A stretch of DNA of 38,311 nt. Source: an uncultured Eudoraea sp. (lineage in GTDB: Bacteria > Bacteroidota > Bacteroidia > Flavobacteriales > Flavobacteriaceae). The stretch covers positions 1 to 38,311 of the forward strand of contig NZ_CAMYKG010000029.1 in NCBI RefSeq assembly GCF_947258925.1, given 5' to 3'. Shown one piece after another: positions 1-8,879 of the stretch. Within the stretch, counting starts at the first letter, position 1. The number at the start of each line of letters is the position of its first letter. The notes beneath the pieces are model-generated. The model did not search any database and had not been told where the DNA came from. It saw only the letters and a program-made list of their open reading frames with translations. Position numbers and translations under genes: made by a program.

Positions 1-735
1 AGTACGATAATTCTTAGCTTTTTCTACTCTTACTTTATCTTTCAGGTTATTTTCTTCAAGTATTTCTATTGCAAAATGATACCATGTCATAGCTTTCCCA
101 TCTGTAAAATGATATATGCCATATTTAGCGCTCTTAGAATCAATCAAATCCAAAATATATTTTGCCAGATTTTTTGCATTTGTTGGGCATCCCGTTTGCT
201 CATCAGTAATGTAAAGTACACTCTCTGTTTTCGCTTTATTTACAATAGTCTTATAGAAATTGTTGCCGTATTCAGAATATAGCCATGATGTTCTAATTAT
301 ATAATATTTATCCATTATTTCCCGGATAAAAATTTCTCCGGCTAATTTTGACCTTCCATATTGATTGATTGGATTAGGCATATCTGTAGTAATATACCCC
401 TCTTCCTTCTCCCCGTCAAAGACGTAATCGGTCGAAATATGAATCAAAACCACATTATTCTTCTTACATGCAGCAGCCATATTTTTAACACCATCTGCAT
501 TTACTGCAAATGCCCTTTCTGGTGTTTTTTCAGCCTGTTCTACATTCGTATAGGCAGCACAATTAATGCAGTAGTCGTAATTTTCTAATTGAAATTCTGA
601 GTTTACGCTATTCGTATCAGTTATGTCCAAAGTATCGGAATCCCTGAATTTAAAATGTAAGGCTTCATATTTAGCAGCGATTTTCTGCAAGCATTTGCCT
701 AACTGTCCGCTTGACCCTGTAACCAGAATATTCAT
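1..735 (-). CDS. rmlD: dTDP-4-dehydrorhamnose reductase, partial (3' end outside window)
   Basis: Last step of dTDP-L-rhamnose synthesis: NADPH-dependent reduction of dTDP-4-keto-L-rhamnose in the cytoplasm. The reading frame is open from the ATG at 733-735 down to base 1, giving 245 codons of a family that is usually about 285-300 aa, so the C-terminus is missing. Visible are the N-terminal Rossmann motif ([14 protein letters not shown]), the STDYVFDG segment and the catalytic YGRSK (YxxxK) motif. The start codon overlaps the rmlC stop as ATGA (732-735), which indicates translational coupling. It is the last visible gene of the rmlB-rmlA-rmlC-rmlD run. A general NAD-dependent epimerase is the alternative, but context makes RmlD very likely. 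Confidence 0.93.
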   Translation of the reverse strand, partial: MNILVTGSSGQLGKCLQKIAAKYEALHFKFRDSDTLDITDTNSVNSEFQLENYDYCINCAAYTNVEQAEKTPERAFAVNADGVKNMAAACKKNNVVLIHISTDYVFDGEKEEGYITTDMPNPINQYGRSKLAGEIFIREIMDKYYIIRTSWLYSEYGNNFYKTIVNKAKTESVLYITDEQTGCPTNAKNLAKYILDLIDSKSAKYGIYHFTDGKAMTWYHFAIEILEENNLKDKVRVEKAKNYRT

Positions 736-1280
736 GGTAGCAAGGCGTTTTTTAACTGCGGAAGGGTTAGATCTTTTTCAGAAATAATGAGTTTGTCATC
801 AGGAAGCAACCAATCAATATTTAATTCGCTGTCATTATAAATAATTCCACCCTCGGCATCTTTATTATAGTAATTGTCACATTTATAAAAAATCTCAGCA
901 GTATCGCTTAATACAACAAAACCATGGGCAAAGCCTCTGGGTATAAATAGTTGCTTTTTGTTTTCATAACTTAATTCAACAGAAAAATGTTCCCCAAACG
1001 TAGGTGAATCGCGCCTTAGATCAACTGCTACATCCAAAACTTTTCCTTGCAATACATGAACTAATTTCGCCTGTGCATGATCACCAAGCTGATAATGTAA
1101 TGCCCGAATAACTCCATAGGTAGAAAAAGACTGGTTATCCTGCACAAAATTTACTCTTTTGCCAATAGCTTGTTCAAAAGACTGTTTGTTGAAACTTTCA
1201 AAAAAATAACCCCTCTCGTCATTGAATAACTTAGGAGTTAAGACAAAACATCCCCTTAACTTAGTTTCCGATATGGTCAT
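732..1280 (-). CDS. rmlC: dTDP-4-dehydrorhamnose 3,5-epimerase
   Basis: Converts dTDP-4-keto-6-deoxy-D-glucose to dTDP-4-keto-L-rhamnose (double epimerisation at C3 and C5). The 182-aa length is normal for this cupin family. Family segments are visible: [15 protein letters not shown] near the N-terminus, the QDNQS motif, RALHYQ carrying the catalytic His, and [15 protein letters not shown] in the cupin core. ATGA overlaps occur at both ends, with the rmlA stop (1277-1280) and the rmlD start (732-735), so the three genes are packed as one translationally coupled unit. Confidence 0.96.
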   Translation of the reverse strand: MTISETKLRGCFVLTPKLFNDERGYFFESFNKQSFEQAIGKRVNFVQDNQSFSTYGVIRALHYQLGDHAQAKLVHVLQGKVLDVAVDLRRDSPTFGEHFSVELSYENKKQLFIPRGFAHGFVVLSDTAEIFYKCDNYYNKDAEGGIIYNDSELNIDWLLPDDKLIISEKDLTLPQLKNALLP

Positions 1281-2146
1281 TGATGTTTATTTAATATTCC
1301 TAACAAGTTTATTCCATAGCCACTTTTCATCAGAGGCTTTGCCAGGTTTTTGAACTGTTCTTTGTCTATATATCCCATTTCATAGGCAGCCACTTCAATT
1401 GCACCTATTTTAAGTCCCTGTCTTTCCTCTATCACCTCAACAAACTGTGCTGCCTGCATAAGTGATTGAAATGTGCCTGTATCTAACCATGCTGTTCCCC
1501 TGTCCAAAATTCGTACACTTAATTTTTGTCTATCGAGATATACTTTGTTAACATCAGTGATTTCCAGTTCTCCTCTGGCGCTCAATGGAATGTTTGAGGC
1601 GATTTCTACTACGTCATTATCGTAAAAATAAATTCCCGGAACGGCATAATTAGATTTTGGTTCGGATGGTTTTTCCTCTAAACTGATTGCCTTACCATTA
1701 TTATCAAACTCTACTACACCATAGCGCTCGGGATCTTGCACCCTGTATGCATAAATGACACCCCCTTCCGGATCATTATTTGACTGCAAGAGTTTAGCCA
1801 GACCGGAACCATAAAAAATATTGTCCCCGAGTATCAGTGCAACCTTATCATTGCCGATAAAATCAGCTCCTATTATAAACGCCTCGGCAAGGCCATTAGG
1901 TGCTTCCTGTACTGCATAAGAAAAGCTGCAGCCATACTTTTTACCATCACCTAAAAGGTCTTTAAAGAGTGGAAGGTCTTTTGGTGTTGAAATTATAAGT
2001 ATTTCCCTAATGCCGGCATACATTAGCGTAGATAAGGGATAGTATATCATAGGCTTATCATAAATAGGCATTAATTGCTTACTTACTGACAATGTCAATG
2101 GATGCAGACGTGTTCCAGACCCTCCGGCCAATACAATCCCTTTCAT
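1277..2146 (-). CDS. rmlA: glucose-1-phosphate thymidylyltransferase
   Basis: First committed step of dTDP-rhamnose synthesis: glucose-1-phosphate + dTTP to dTDP-glucose + PPi. At 289 aa it matches the usual length of about 290. The nucleotidyltransferase signature [11 protein letters not shown] is at residues 8-18, followed by [25 protein letters not shown] carries a metal-binding Asp, and EKP and WLDTGT segments lie further on. The stop overlaps the rmlC start by 4 nt, and rmlB lies 27 nt upstream. Confidence 0.97.
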   Translation of the reverse strand: MKGIVLAGGSGTRLHPLTLSVSKQLMPIYDKPMIYYPLSTLMYAGIREILIISTPKDLPLFKDLLGDGKKYGCSFSYAVQEAPNGLAEAFIIGADFIGNDKVALILGDNIFYGSGLAKLLQSNNDPEGGVIYAYRVQDPERYGVVEFDNNGKAISLEEKPSEPKSNYAVPGIYFYDNDVVEIASNIPLSARGELEITDVNKVYLDRQKLSVRILDRGTAWLDTGTFQSLMQAAQFVEVIEERQGLKIGAIEVAAYEMGYIDKEQFKNLAKPLMKSGYGINLLGILNKHQ

Positions 2147-2173
2147 TTTTTAAAACTATTTATTTGTACTTTA

Positions 2174-3217
2174 CTATTTATACATTTGATCATAATACTC
2201 CTGATAATCGCCAGAGGTTACATGTTCTAACCATTCCTGATTATTAAGATACCATTCTATGGTTTGTTCCAGGCCTTGCTCGAAAGTTACGGAGGGGCTC
2301 CATCCCAATTCTTTGTTTATTTTACTGGCATCAATAGCATATCTTAAGTCATGTCCCGGACGATCCTTAACATAGGTTATCAGCTTTGAAGAGGTGCCTT
2401 CATTTCGATTTAATTTTTGATCCATCAATTTACACAGCAATTTTACTAAATCAATATTTTGCCATTCGTTAAATCCTCCAATATTGTATGTTTCATGATT
2501 TTTTCCCTTATGAAAAACCAGGTCGATTGCAGCGGCATGATCTTTTACGAATAACCAATCGCGGGTGTATTTTCCATCTCCGTAAACCGGTAAGGGTTTG
2601 TTTTCAATAATGTTATTGATAAAAAGAGGGATCAGCTTTTCCGGAAAATGATTTGGTCCATAATTGTTGGAGCAATTAGTGATCACATAGGGCAATCCAT
2701 AGGTTTCACCATAAGCCCTTACAAAGTGGTCTGAACTTGCTTTGGAGGCGGAATATGGGGAATTCGGATCATAGGGAGTTTTTTCCGTAAACAACCCATC
2801 CTCCCCTAAGGAACCATATACTTCATCTGTGCTAATATGATAAAAGCGTTTGTTAGCTTTCTTATCCTTCCAATGGTCCCGGGCGATATTCAATAAATTT
2901 ACAGTTCCTATGATATTGGTGCGAACAAAAGCTAAAGGGTCGCTTATAGATCGATCCACATGAGATTCCGCCGCAAGGTGAATGACCCCATCAAATTGAT
3001 ATTTCTCAAAGATCTCCTCCAAAAACTTTGCATCCAAGATATCTCCTTTTAGAAAAGTGTAATTATCCTGATGTTCCACATCCCTGAGATTTTCCAGATT
3101 CCCGGCATATGTAAGGGCATCCAGATTATAAATGTGATATCCGGGATATTCTTTTACAAATCTGCGAACAACATGAGAACCTATAAATCCGGCACCCCCT
3201 GTTATTAAAATATTCAT
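2174..3217 (-). CDS. rmlB: dTDP-glucose 4,6-dehydratase
   Basis: Converts dTDP-D-glucose to dTDP-4-keto-6-deoxy-D-glucose with bound NAD+. The 347-aa length is typical. Visible features are the N-terminal GGAGFIGSH dinucleotide motif, AAESHVDRSI, the STDEVYGSL segment with the catalytic Asp-Glu pair, YSASKAS (YxxxK), and NNYGPNHFPEKLIPL. It is first in the rml gene run and sits 56 nt downstream of the Wzz-like gene; I see no terminator between them, so the operon probably continues from upstream. Confidence 0.97.
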   Translation of the reverse strand: MNILITGGAGFIGSHVVRRFVKEYPGYHIYNLDALTYAGNLENLRDVEHQDNYTFLKGDILDAKFLEEIFEKYQFDGVIHLAAESHVDRSISDPLAFVRTNIIGTVNLLNIARDHWKDKKANKRFYHISTDEVYGSLGEDGLFTEKTPYDPNSPYSASKASSDHFVRAYGETYGLPYVITNCSNNYGPNHFPEKLIPLFINNIIENKPLPVYGDGKYTRDWLFVKDHAAAIDLVFHKGKNHETYNIGGFNEWQNIDLVKLLCKLMDQKLNRNEGTSSKLITYVKDRPGHDLRYAIDASKINKELGWSPSVTFEQGLEQTIEWYLNNQEWLEHVTSGDYQEYYDQMYK

Positions 3218-3273
3218 GGTAATATGGTTTTTGATATCGGACTACATATTAATTTGTCCTTCATCTGTAATAA

Positions 3274-4275
3274 TCAATTTTGAATTTCGCCGGCTTTTCT
3301 GTTTAAGTATTTGATGATATCAATCAAGAAGTAAATAGCAATAAAAATGAGTGGAAGAAGAACTATTCTCTTTCCAAAAAAGGCCTTATGTTCCAATTGT
3401 GGCTCTCCAAAGTTAATGATGCTTATTGCATTCTGTTGTTCCTTGAGCTCTATTTTTTTTCGTTCAATATCTCGAATCAGGTTGTTTTTTAATTCAAAAA
3501 GTTCAGCGATATCTAATCGTTCCTCATTATCCAATACAATTCGCTGCTCAGAAAATTGACCTTCTACACCGGCCATTTTATCCGCATACTTGGTAATCAA
3601 TCCATCTATTTGAATCAAGAGGTCTTCATTTTGCTTTATGCGCGCTTTTGCATTTTCCTCCTTAATCTTGATCAATTCATTATAGTAACTATTAGAATTG
3701 ATGTAGGCCATGACCTTTTGAGTAAATATGGGCCCATTTAAAGGATCTTTATACGAAAAGGTAATCCTATGCTCAAGGGAACTCTTTTTCAAGAGTTCCG
3801 ATCGAATGATGTCCGTAAACTGTCCATTATCCTGAAATTTCTCCAAAAGCTCGAGGTATTCGAGGTTGTCATCGGAAGAATTCTCTTTATCCAGCATCCG
3901 GTCTATTGTAATATCATAGCCTTTCAAATTAGAGGACTCAAAGCCAATTTTCTTAAAAAAACTGGTGTCCTTGGACTCTATATTTGCTTGAATCTCCTTA
4001 ACTACATCATACAAATAATCCTTGCTTTCTAAATTGGGTTTTACAATCACTTCGGTTTTAAGCTTGTCGGTCACGATTTGGTTTAATCCAAATCCAATAA
4101 TTGCCCCGGCTATAGCTAATCCAATTAAAATCAGAAAATTCTTTTTAAAGTAGAGGAATACACGTAAAAACCAATTAAATAAATTCTTAAAACCCCTACC
4201 AATCATATTGAATAATTGCCCCAAATCTATTTCATCATTTGACGAGGTTTGATCAGTTGTTTGATTGTCAGCCAT
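3274..4275 (-). CDS. Wzz-like polysaccharide chain-length / export regulator, inner-membrane
   Basis: A 333-aa protein with the classic Wzz topology. It has a cytoplasmic N-terminus rich in acidic and polar residues (about 1-45), a first membrane segment around residues 48-70 (FLILIGLAIAGAIIGFG), a long periplasmic, largely helical middle with charged coiled-coil-like stretches, and a second membrane segment close to the C-terminus (RIVLLPLIFIAIYFLIDII). No cytoplasmic tyrosine-kinase domain is present, so it is not a full Wzc. Its place directly upstream of the rml genes supports a role in surface-polysaccharide chain length or export. The start is 6 nt below the stop of the preceding gene, implying co-transcription. 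Sequence similarity to known Wzz is modest; the assignment rests on topology and context. Confidence 0.72.
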   Translation of the reverse strand: MADNQTTDQTSSNDEIDLGQLFNMIGRGFKNLFNWFLRVFLYFKKNFLILIGLAIAGAIIGFGLNQIVTDKLKTEVIVKPNLESKDYLYDVVKEIQANIESKDTSFFKKIGFESSNLKGYDITIDRMLDKENSSDDNLEYLELLEKFQDNGQFTDIIRSELLKKSSLEHRITFSYKDPLNGPIFTQKVMAYINSNSYYNELIKIKEENAKARIKQNEDLLIQIDGLITKYADKMAGVEGQFSEQRIVLDNEERLDIAELFELKNNLIRDIERKKIELKEQQNAISIINFGEPQLEHKAFFGKRIVLLPLIFIAIYFLIDIIKYLNRKAGEIQN

Positions 4276-4281
4276 ATTGAG

Positions 4282-5967
4282 TTAAGAATTAAAAATTTGC
4301 TTTAATATTTTATCTGTGATCAGATAGGTCGGTTTTACCCCTGTTGTTCCAAGTCCTCCTGAAGCCAGGGTGCTTCCAGATTCCAAAGGATTATCTGAAG
4401 CGTAATAGGCATATCTTACCTTGACATCTTCCCGGATACTTTTCCTAATCCTTGATGCCGCCTGAATGGCCTTTTGATAGTGCACCCCTTCCATTTCGAG
4501 CCCAATGGCCTGCCAGGTAGACTCGTGGAAAAATCTAAGAATATCTTTATTTTGTAAGGAAGTGCCTAAGACTGTTACCATAGTCCCTTCAAGTACTTTT
4601 AAACCATTTCCTTTAAAATCGCTGCTGCTAAGTTCATTGTTAAAAGGATAGTTATCGGCTGTACCTTCAAAAATATGGGCAGAAGGGATCATTAAATCTC
4701 CTTTGCCCCCCTCAAGAATACCTGCTTTCCCCATAATTGAAATTGAAGCCACATCTAAAAAAATGCTTTCACCATTTTCTAAATCATATGGTTTTAAAAG
4801 TTCATCGATTGTTTCATACGCCTGTTCACCAAAGGCATAGTCCATTACAAATATAACAGGTTTTTTATCATCGGGAAGGTCAGCATTAAGTTCATAACAA
4901 CAGGCATCCTCACCTAATTTCGCCATATCAAAAATCTGAACGTCAATATTCGTTCCTGATTTGTCTTCCAGGGAAATCATCCCGTTACGCGTAGCCATGG
5001 CAATTACTTTCTTTCGTAAAGCAATATTATCCGCAGAACTTAAGGCCTCATATATCTCCAGCGTATTATTTTTAGGAAACTCCTTAGCCAGCGCTTTTCT
5101 CGCAAAGAGGGAATTTACAACGCTATGCATATTAGCGCTGATAATGTGAATCGGTCTTTTTAATAAATGGTATTTTTCTAAGGTTTTCTTTATGGTTTCG
5201 GCCCATAACTCTCCATGAATATGGTGCCCCAAACGATCCCTTAACATGCTACTGAACGTAATTACTCTTTTCTCGCCACCTGTTTCCTCCTCTATAGACA
5301 GCTTTCCTAACCAATACAAAATCTTAAAAAACCTTTCAGGCTCTTTCTTTGTTGCCAGTTTTTCATAAACATCCAAAACCTCAACAAATGACCTTCCCAG
5401 AATATTTGCAGTATGAATTAATGCAGTTTCTTTTTCCTCCCGGGTAAGTTTTGATTTTGTTGCGGCCTTTTCGAGTTTTTTCCAATCTCGAATAGTTTTG
5501 TTGGTGTCTTCAATCAATACCCGCTGGCAAATCTTATCCGCTTCTATGTATAAAAAAGTAAGGTGTGTTAGTATGTCATAAATATCTGAGCGCCCTCTTG
5601 TAATTTCAATATTCATCTGCTCATCATCTATACGGTAGCAATTTCTTCTCCTTTTGGGAGGAATTATTGGCTTGAAATGAGATTTACCGTAACCCTCATC
5701 AGAAGTGAGATTAATATATCTGCACTGCTCTATTCCTGATGGCAACCTTTCCAGAACATAAACAAGACCATTGAGTTCGGTTTTGTCTTCAGCTAATGAC
5801 CCATAAATCTCAGGATGTAGGGACAAAAGTGCATTTCTCAAAGTTTCTCCTGAAACACCGGTAGGTTTATAAAAGCCCCTGTTAAATAAATGGCGCATAG
5901 TAATATACATCCGCTCAATGGCATTTGTAGACTCCTGTGCCCTCGTATTGTCTTTGATTATCTGCAT
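4282..5967 (-). CDS. conserved Bacteroidota protein (DUF6909-type) with nucleoside-phosphorylase-like C-terminus
   Basis: A 561-aa cytoplasmic protein with no signal peptide or membrane segment. I place it in the uncharacterised DUF6909-type family from memory of its N-terminus (AIERMYITMRHLFNRGFYKP). The first 250 residues are helical and basic. The C-terminal half has features recalling the PNP/UDP nucleoside phosphorylase superfamily: an alternating Gly/Asp core (KGDLMIPSAHIFEG), then WQAIGLEMEGVHYQKAI, whose EMEG resembles the superfamily MEG motif, then YYASDNPLES where the family has its ISD segment. The open frame extends to a TTG at 5979, but the ATG at 5967 is chosen: a TAATTTTG -7 element lies at 5977-5984. 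The stop is 6 nt from the Wzz-like gene. Function unknown; the nucleosidase link is inference. Confidence 0.75.
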   Translation of the reverse strand: MQIIKDNTRAQESTNAIERMYITMRHLFNRGFYKPTGVSGETLRNALLSLHPEIYGSLAEDKTELNGLVYVLERLPSGIEQCRYINLTSDEGYGKSHFKPIIPPKRRRNCYRIDDEQMNIEITRGRSDIYDILTHLTFLYIEADKICQRVLIEDTNKTIRDWKKLEKAATKSKLTREEKETALIHTANILGRSFVEVLDVYEKLATKKEPERFFKILYWLGKLSIEEETGGEKRVITFSSMLRDRLGHHIHGELWAETIKKTLEKYHLLKRPIHIISANMHSVVNSLFARKALAKEFPKNNTLEIYEALSSADNIALRKKVIAMATRNGMISLEDKSGTNIDVQIFDMAKLGEDACCYELNADLPDDKKPVIFVMDYAFGEQAYETIDELLKPYDLENGESIFLDVASISIMGKAGILEGGKGDLMIPSAHIFEGTADNYPFNNELSSSDFKGNGLKVLEGTMVTVLGTSLQNKDILRFFHESTWQAIGLEMEGVHYQKAIQAASRIRKSIREDVKVRYAYYASDNPLESGSTLASGGLGTTGVKPTYLITDKILKQIFNS

Positions 5968-5976
5968 AGGTGATAG

Positions 5977-5984
5977 CAAAATTA
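5977..5984 (-). promoter_or_regulatory. -7 promoter element (TAATTTTG) of the DUF6909-type gene
   Basis: Read on the - strand this is TAATTTTG, matching the Bacteroidota primary-sigma -7 consensus TAnnTTTG. Only 9 nt separate it from the ATG at 5967, so the leader would be very short. It lies inside the 103-nt gap after the GH3 gene, suggesting that the DUF6909-wzz-rml run can be transcribed independently of the GH3 gene. No clear -33 TTG is visible. Confidence 0.5.
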
Positions 5985-6070
5985 CACTTTAAATTGTTGA
6001 TATATTCAGGCCTGAAAAATAAAGTCCGATGTCTGAGTAATAGCTTCTTCTCCTTATGTCAAAACTATCC

Positions 6071-7570
6071 CTATTTCTCACGTTGCAATGCCAATTTATC
6101 CGCAACTGATCTGTCATTGGCAAGGCGTTGAACCTTATTTTGACCACCTAATTTCCCAATAGATTTCATAAATTCTTTGAAACCTTCTTTTTTAATAGTA
6201 GTTACTTTTAATTGCTGGAGTATTTTACCATCAATAAGATCAAAATAATAACTATTTTGTTCTTGCAGGGATGTGTCTAGCGTCTCCATAAATTTAGCCA
6301 TGTCTGCAGGCTTTCTTTCAAACTCAATAAACCACTCGTGGTACGGGAGTTCATCTTTTTCAGGCGTAATTTGCGGTGCCACGGTAAACTCATTGATGGA
6401 TGCATCACAGGCCTCAACGGCCTTTTGCATGGCAACTTCAACCTCTTTAGCAATAACATGTTCCCCAAATGCTGAAATGAAATGTTTTATACGACCGGTA
6501 ACTACCACTTTATAAGGCTTTAATGAAATAAACCGAATGGTATCTCCAAGATTATACCCCCAAAGGCCTGCATTGGTTGAAATTATCATGACATAGTTCG
6601 TATTTAGTTCCACTTCACCAATTGTAAGCCTTTTTGGCTGATCCTCAAAGAATTCATCGGCCTTTACAAACTCATAAAAGATGCCAGAGTTAAGTAATAG
6701 TAGCATGCCCTCTTCCTTTTGAGAATTCTGATAGGCAAAAAAACCTTCGCTTGCCGGAAATAATTCAATACTATCTACGCGTCGACCAATAAGTTCTTCG
6801 AACTTAGCCCTGTAAGGTTCATAGTTAACCCCTCCATAAATAAATAATTTAAAATTCTTAAACAAGGCCCCAACGTCTTTTTGACTCACAGCCCTAAGCC
6901 TTTCAAAGTACATTTGAACCCAGGATGGTATCCCAGCAATCAGTGTCATATCTTCTTCGATTGTTTCCTCCACAATCTTGTCGACTTTTGTTTCCCAATC
7001 CTCAATGCAATTGGTCTCCCAGCTGGGGAGACGATTTTTTTGGAGGTAGTTGGGCACATAATGAGCAGATATACCTGATAATCTTCCTAGTTTAATTCCG
7101 TTTTTTTCCTGTAAAACAGGACTCCCCTGAAGAAAAATCCATTTTCCATCAACAAAATCTGCATTTCCTGTTTCATCTATATAATTCAGAATTGCATTTC
7201 TGGAAGCGAGAACCTGTTCTTTTATAGATTCTGAAGTAATAGGAATATATTTGGCCCCTGAAGTAGTTCCTGAAGTTTTCGCAAAATATATTGGTTTTCC
7301 GGGCCAAAGCACGTTTGGTTCCCCAGCAACTGCTTTTTCTACATAGTTACGTAAAGCCTCATAATCCCGTATTGGTACTTTCTTTACAAAATCTGAATGA
7401 CCTTTAATCTGATCAAAATCATGATCTATACCAAATTTTGTGTTTACGGCCTTTGCTATTAAACTGCTAAAGACTTTATCCTGGATTCTTAAAGGGTTCT
7501 CGGCCCATTTAGTGGTCTTTCGTGCAATATTCTTTGCAAATATCCGGGCTGCCAGTGATTTTAGAGACAT
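6071..7570 (-). CDS. GH3 (auxin-responsive promoter) family acyl-adenylating protein
   Basis: 499 aa, member of the GH3 branch of the ANL adenylating superfamily; plant members conjugate amino acids to acyl acids after AMP activation. The ATP-binding loop AKTSGTTSGAKYIPIT is at about residues 96-111. Other GH3 hallmarks are LIYGGVNYEPYRAKFEELIG-like sequence in the middle, FPASEGFFAYQ (acyl/adenine pocket), NLGDTIRFIS (ribose-binding Asp), and GRIKHFISAFGEHV at the C-terminal domain hinge. Length is shorter than plant GH3 (about 600) and typical of bacterial ones. It starts 5 nt after the M23 peptidase gene, so the two are co-transcribed. The substrate in bacteria is unknown; nothing here identifies it. 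Confidence 0.88.
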   Translation of the reverse strand: MSLKSLAARIFAKNIARKTTKWAENPLRIQDKVFSSLIAKAVNTKFGIDHDFDQIKGHSDFVKKVPIRDYEALRNYVEKAVAGEPNVLWPGKPIYFAKTSGTTSGAKYIPITSESIKEQVLASRNAILNYIDETGNADFVDGKWIFLQGSPVLQEKNGIKLGRLSGISAHYVPNYLQKNRLPSWETNCIEDWETKVDKIVEETIEEDMTLIAGIPSWVQMYFERLRAVSQKDVGALFKNFKLFIYGGVNYEPYRAKFEELIGRRVDSIELFPASEGFFAYQNSQKEEGMLLLLNSGIFYEFVKADEFFEDQPKRLTIGEVELNTNYVMIISTNAGLWGYNLGDTIRFISLKPYKVVVTGRIKHFISAFGEHVIAKEVEVAMQKAVEACDASINEFTVAPQITPEKDELPYHEWFIEFERKPADMAKFMETLDTSLQEQNSYYFDLIDGKILQQLKVTTIKKEGFKEFMKSIGKLGGQNKVQRLANDRSVADKLALQREK

Positions 7571-7575
7571 TCTTT

Positions 7576-8445
7576 TTAATTAAAATCTATATAGTCTGTT
7601 GGATTTACAGGATTCCCATCATTCCACAATTCAAAATGCAAATGAGGTCCGGTTGTAAGTTCTCCCGTATTGCCCACTGAAGCAACAACTTCACCTGCCC
7701 TAACCAAATCTCCCTGATTCTTATTCAATGACCCATTGTGTTTGTAAACAGAAAGCACCCCATTTCTATGTTCCATAATCAGCACATAACCGGTTTCAGT
7801 GGTCCATTCTGAAAAAATTACCGTCCCTGCTGCGACAGCTTTGACCGGTGTGTCTTTGGGAGCAACAATATCAACTGCATAATGTTTGTCCTGCACATCA
7901 TAGCCCTGAGAAATTGTACCACTTACGGGTGCAAAAAACACAAGGCCATCTCCCTGCTTGCTCTTTTCAAAAAGATTGTACTTATCTTCTAAGGCTACTT
8001 CAGCCCTTAGAATAGAATCCTCCCTGATCGGGGATAGATCAACGGTGGATGGATCTATTTTAAATTGTTCAAAAAGGGAATCTCTATTCATCTCATTATT
8101 TTCGATATCACCCCTAAGAACCATTCGGATATTACTTAGATACTTATTGGTATAATTCAGGGCTGTTACCAAAGAATCTGTTTTATAGGTAAGTTCTGTT
8201 GCCTGCTTCTTAAGTTTTGTAGAAGAATATCCGGGGATGTACTCCCTTAACGGGGTAAAAGCAATAAGCAATGTTGTAAACCCAATAAGCCCTATTATAA
8301 ATAAAGATCCTGTGACAAAAACATTAAGTCTGCTAAGCTTAAATGAAATCTTTTCCTCGAAAGTGCTTTCATTAAGTATCACCAAACGATACTTATGGAG
8401 CAGCTTTCTTCGAATTTCCTTTCTTTTCTTTCCTTTTTTTGCCAT
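7576..8445 (-). CDS. M23 family zinc metalloendopeptidase, membrane anchored
   Basis: 289 aa. A very basic N-terminus (MAKKGKKRKEIRRKLL) precedes one membrane segment at about residues 44-64 (VTGSLFIIGLIGFTTLLIAF), then a periplasmic linker and a C-terminal LytM/M23 domain. The zinc motifs are present: HYAVD (HxxxD) and PHLHFEL (HxH), with the Gly-rich GEVVASVGNTG stretch between them, so it looks catalytically intact and should cleave peptidoglycan cross-bridges or stems. The frame opens upstream at 8469, but the ATG at 8443-8445 is preferred: a TATCTTTG -7 element lies at 8452-8459, downstream of the longer start. GH3 follows 5 nt after the stop; tatA is divergent. Confidence 0.92.
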   Translation of the reverse strand: MAKKGKKRKEIRRKLLHKYRLVILNESTFEEKISFKLSRLNVFVTGSLFIIGLIGFTTLLIAFTPLREYIPGYSSTKLKKQATELTYKTDSLVTALNYTNKYLSNIRMVLRGDIENNEMNRDSLFEQFKIDPSTVDLSPIREDSILRAEVALEDKYNLFEKSKQGDGLVFFAPVSGTISQGYDVQDKHYAVDIVAPKDTPVKAVAAGTVIFSEWTTETGYVLIMEHRNGVLSVYKHNGSLNKNQGDLVRAGEVVASVGNTGELTTGPHLHFELWNDGNPVNPTDYIDFN

Positions 8446-8451
8446 AAAACA

Positions 8452-8459
8452 CAAAGATA
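8452..8459 (-). promoter_or_regulatory. -7 promoter element (TATCTTTG) of the M23-GH3 operon
   Basis: Perfect match to TAnnTTTG on the - strand, ending 6 nt before the ATG at 8445. It decides the start of the M23 gene, because the longer ORF start at 8469 would be upstream of it, and it predicts an almost leaderless mRNA. No convincing -33 TTG is present at the usual spacing. Confidence 0.6.
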
Positions 8460-8616
8460 AACTTCGCAATGAATTAAGCGGTAAATACCTGTTAAATTTA
8501 TGTTCTCCCTAAATTCGAGGCATTTTTTAATATACGATTGGGAAACATTTTTTGATCTTTACAATTTAAAATACATCTTCTCGTTACTATTAACATTAAT
8601 ATAAGTACTTTTTTAG

Positions 8617-8624
8617 TACCTTTG
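8617..8624 (+). promoter_or_regulatory. -7 promoter element (TACCTTTG) of tatA
   Basis: Perfect match to TAnnTTTG, 22 nt upstream of the tatA ATG, in the 201-nt region shared with the divergent M23 gene. The upstream sequence is AT-rich without a clear TTG at -33. Confidence 0.55.
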
Positions 8625-8646
8625 TAATCCATTAAATTTAAAAATT

Positions 8647-8832
8647 ATGGTATCATTATTTACCTTTTTGGCCATAGGTCCCTGGCAAATAGCCGTTGTT
8701 GTTGTGCTTGTATTATTATTATTCGGAGGAAAAAAAATACCCGAGTTAATGAGAGGTTTGGGAAGCGGCATTAAAGAATTCAAAGATGCGTCTAAAGAAG
8801 ACGAAAAGCTGGAAGAGAATAAGGAAAACTAA
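8647..8832 (+). CDS. tatA: Sec-independent (twin-arginine) translocase subunit TatA/E
   Basis: 61 aa with the full TatA plan: a short N-terminus with GPWQIAVV, one hydrophobic helix (residues about 10-26), the FGGKKIPEL hinge with the conserved FG, an amphipathic helix ([16 protein letters not shown]), and a charged acidic tail. It forms the pore-associated component for folded protein export. It appears to be a single-gene transcript, with its own -7 element upstream and a strong terminator 21 nt after the stop. tatC is not in this window. Confidence 0.95.
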   Translation: MVSLFTFLAIGPWQIAVVVVLVLLLFGGKKIPELMRGLGSGIKEFKDASKEDEKLEENKEN

Positions 8833-8853
8833 CTTTAGATTCCTTAAAATATT

Positions 8854-8879
8854 AAAGCGCCAGATTTGGCGCTTTTTTT
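8854..8879 (+). terminator. Rho-independent terminator after tatA
   Basis: Perfect 8-bp stem AAAGCGCC/GGCGCTTT (8854-8861 with 8868-8875) around a 6-nt loop AGATTT, followed by more T residues to 8879. Confidence 0.9.

Noticed and set aside
76..588. Two short + strand open frames
   Set aside because: They lie antisense to the rmlD coding frame, which has clear family motifs throughout.
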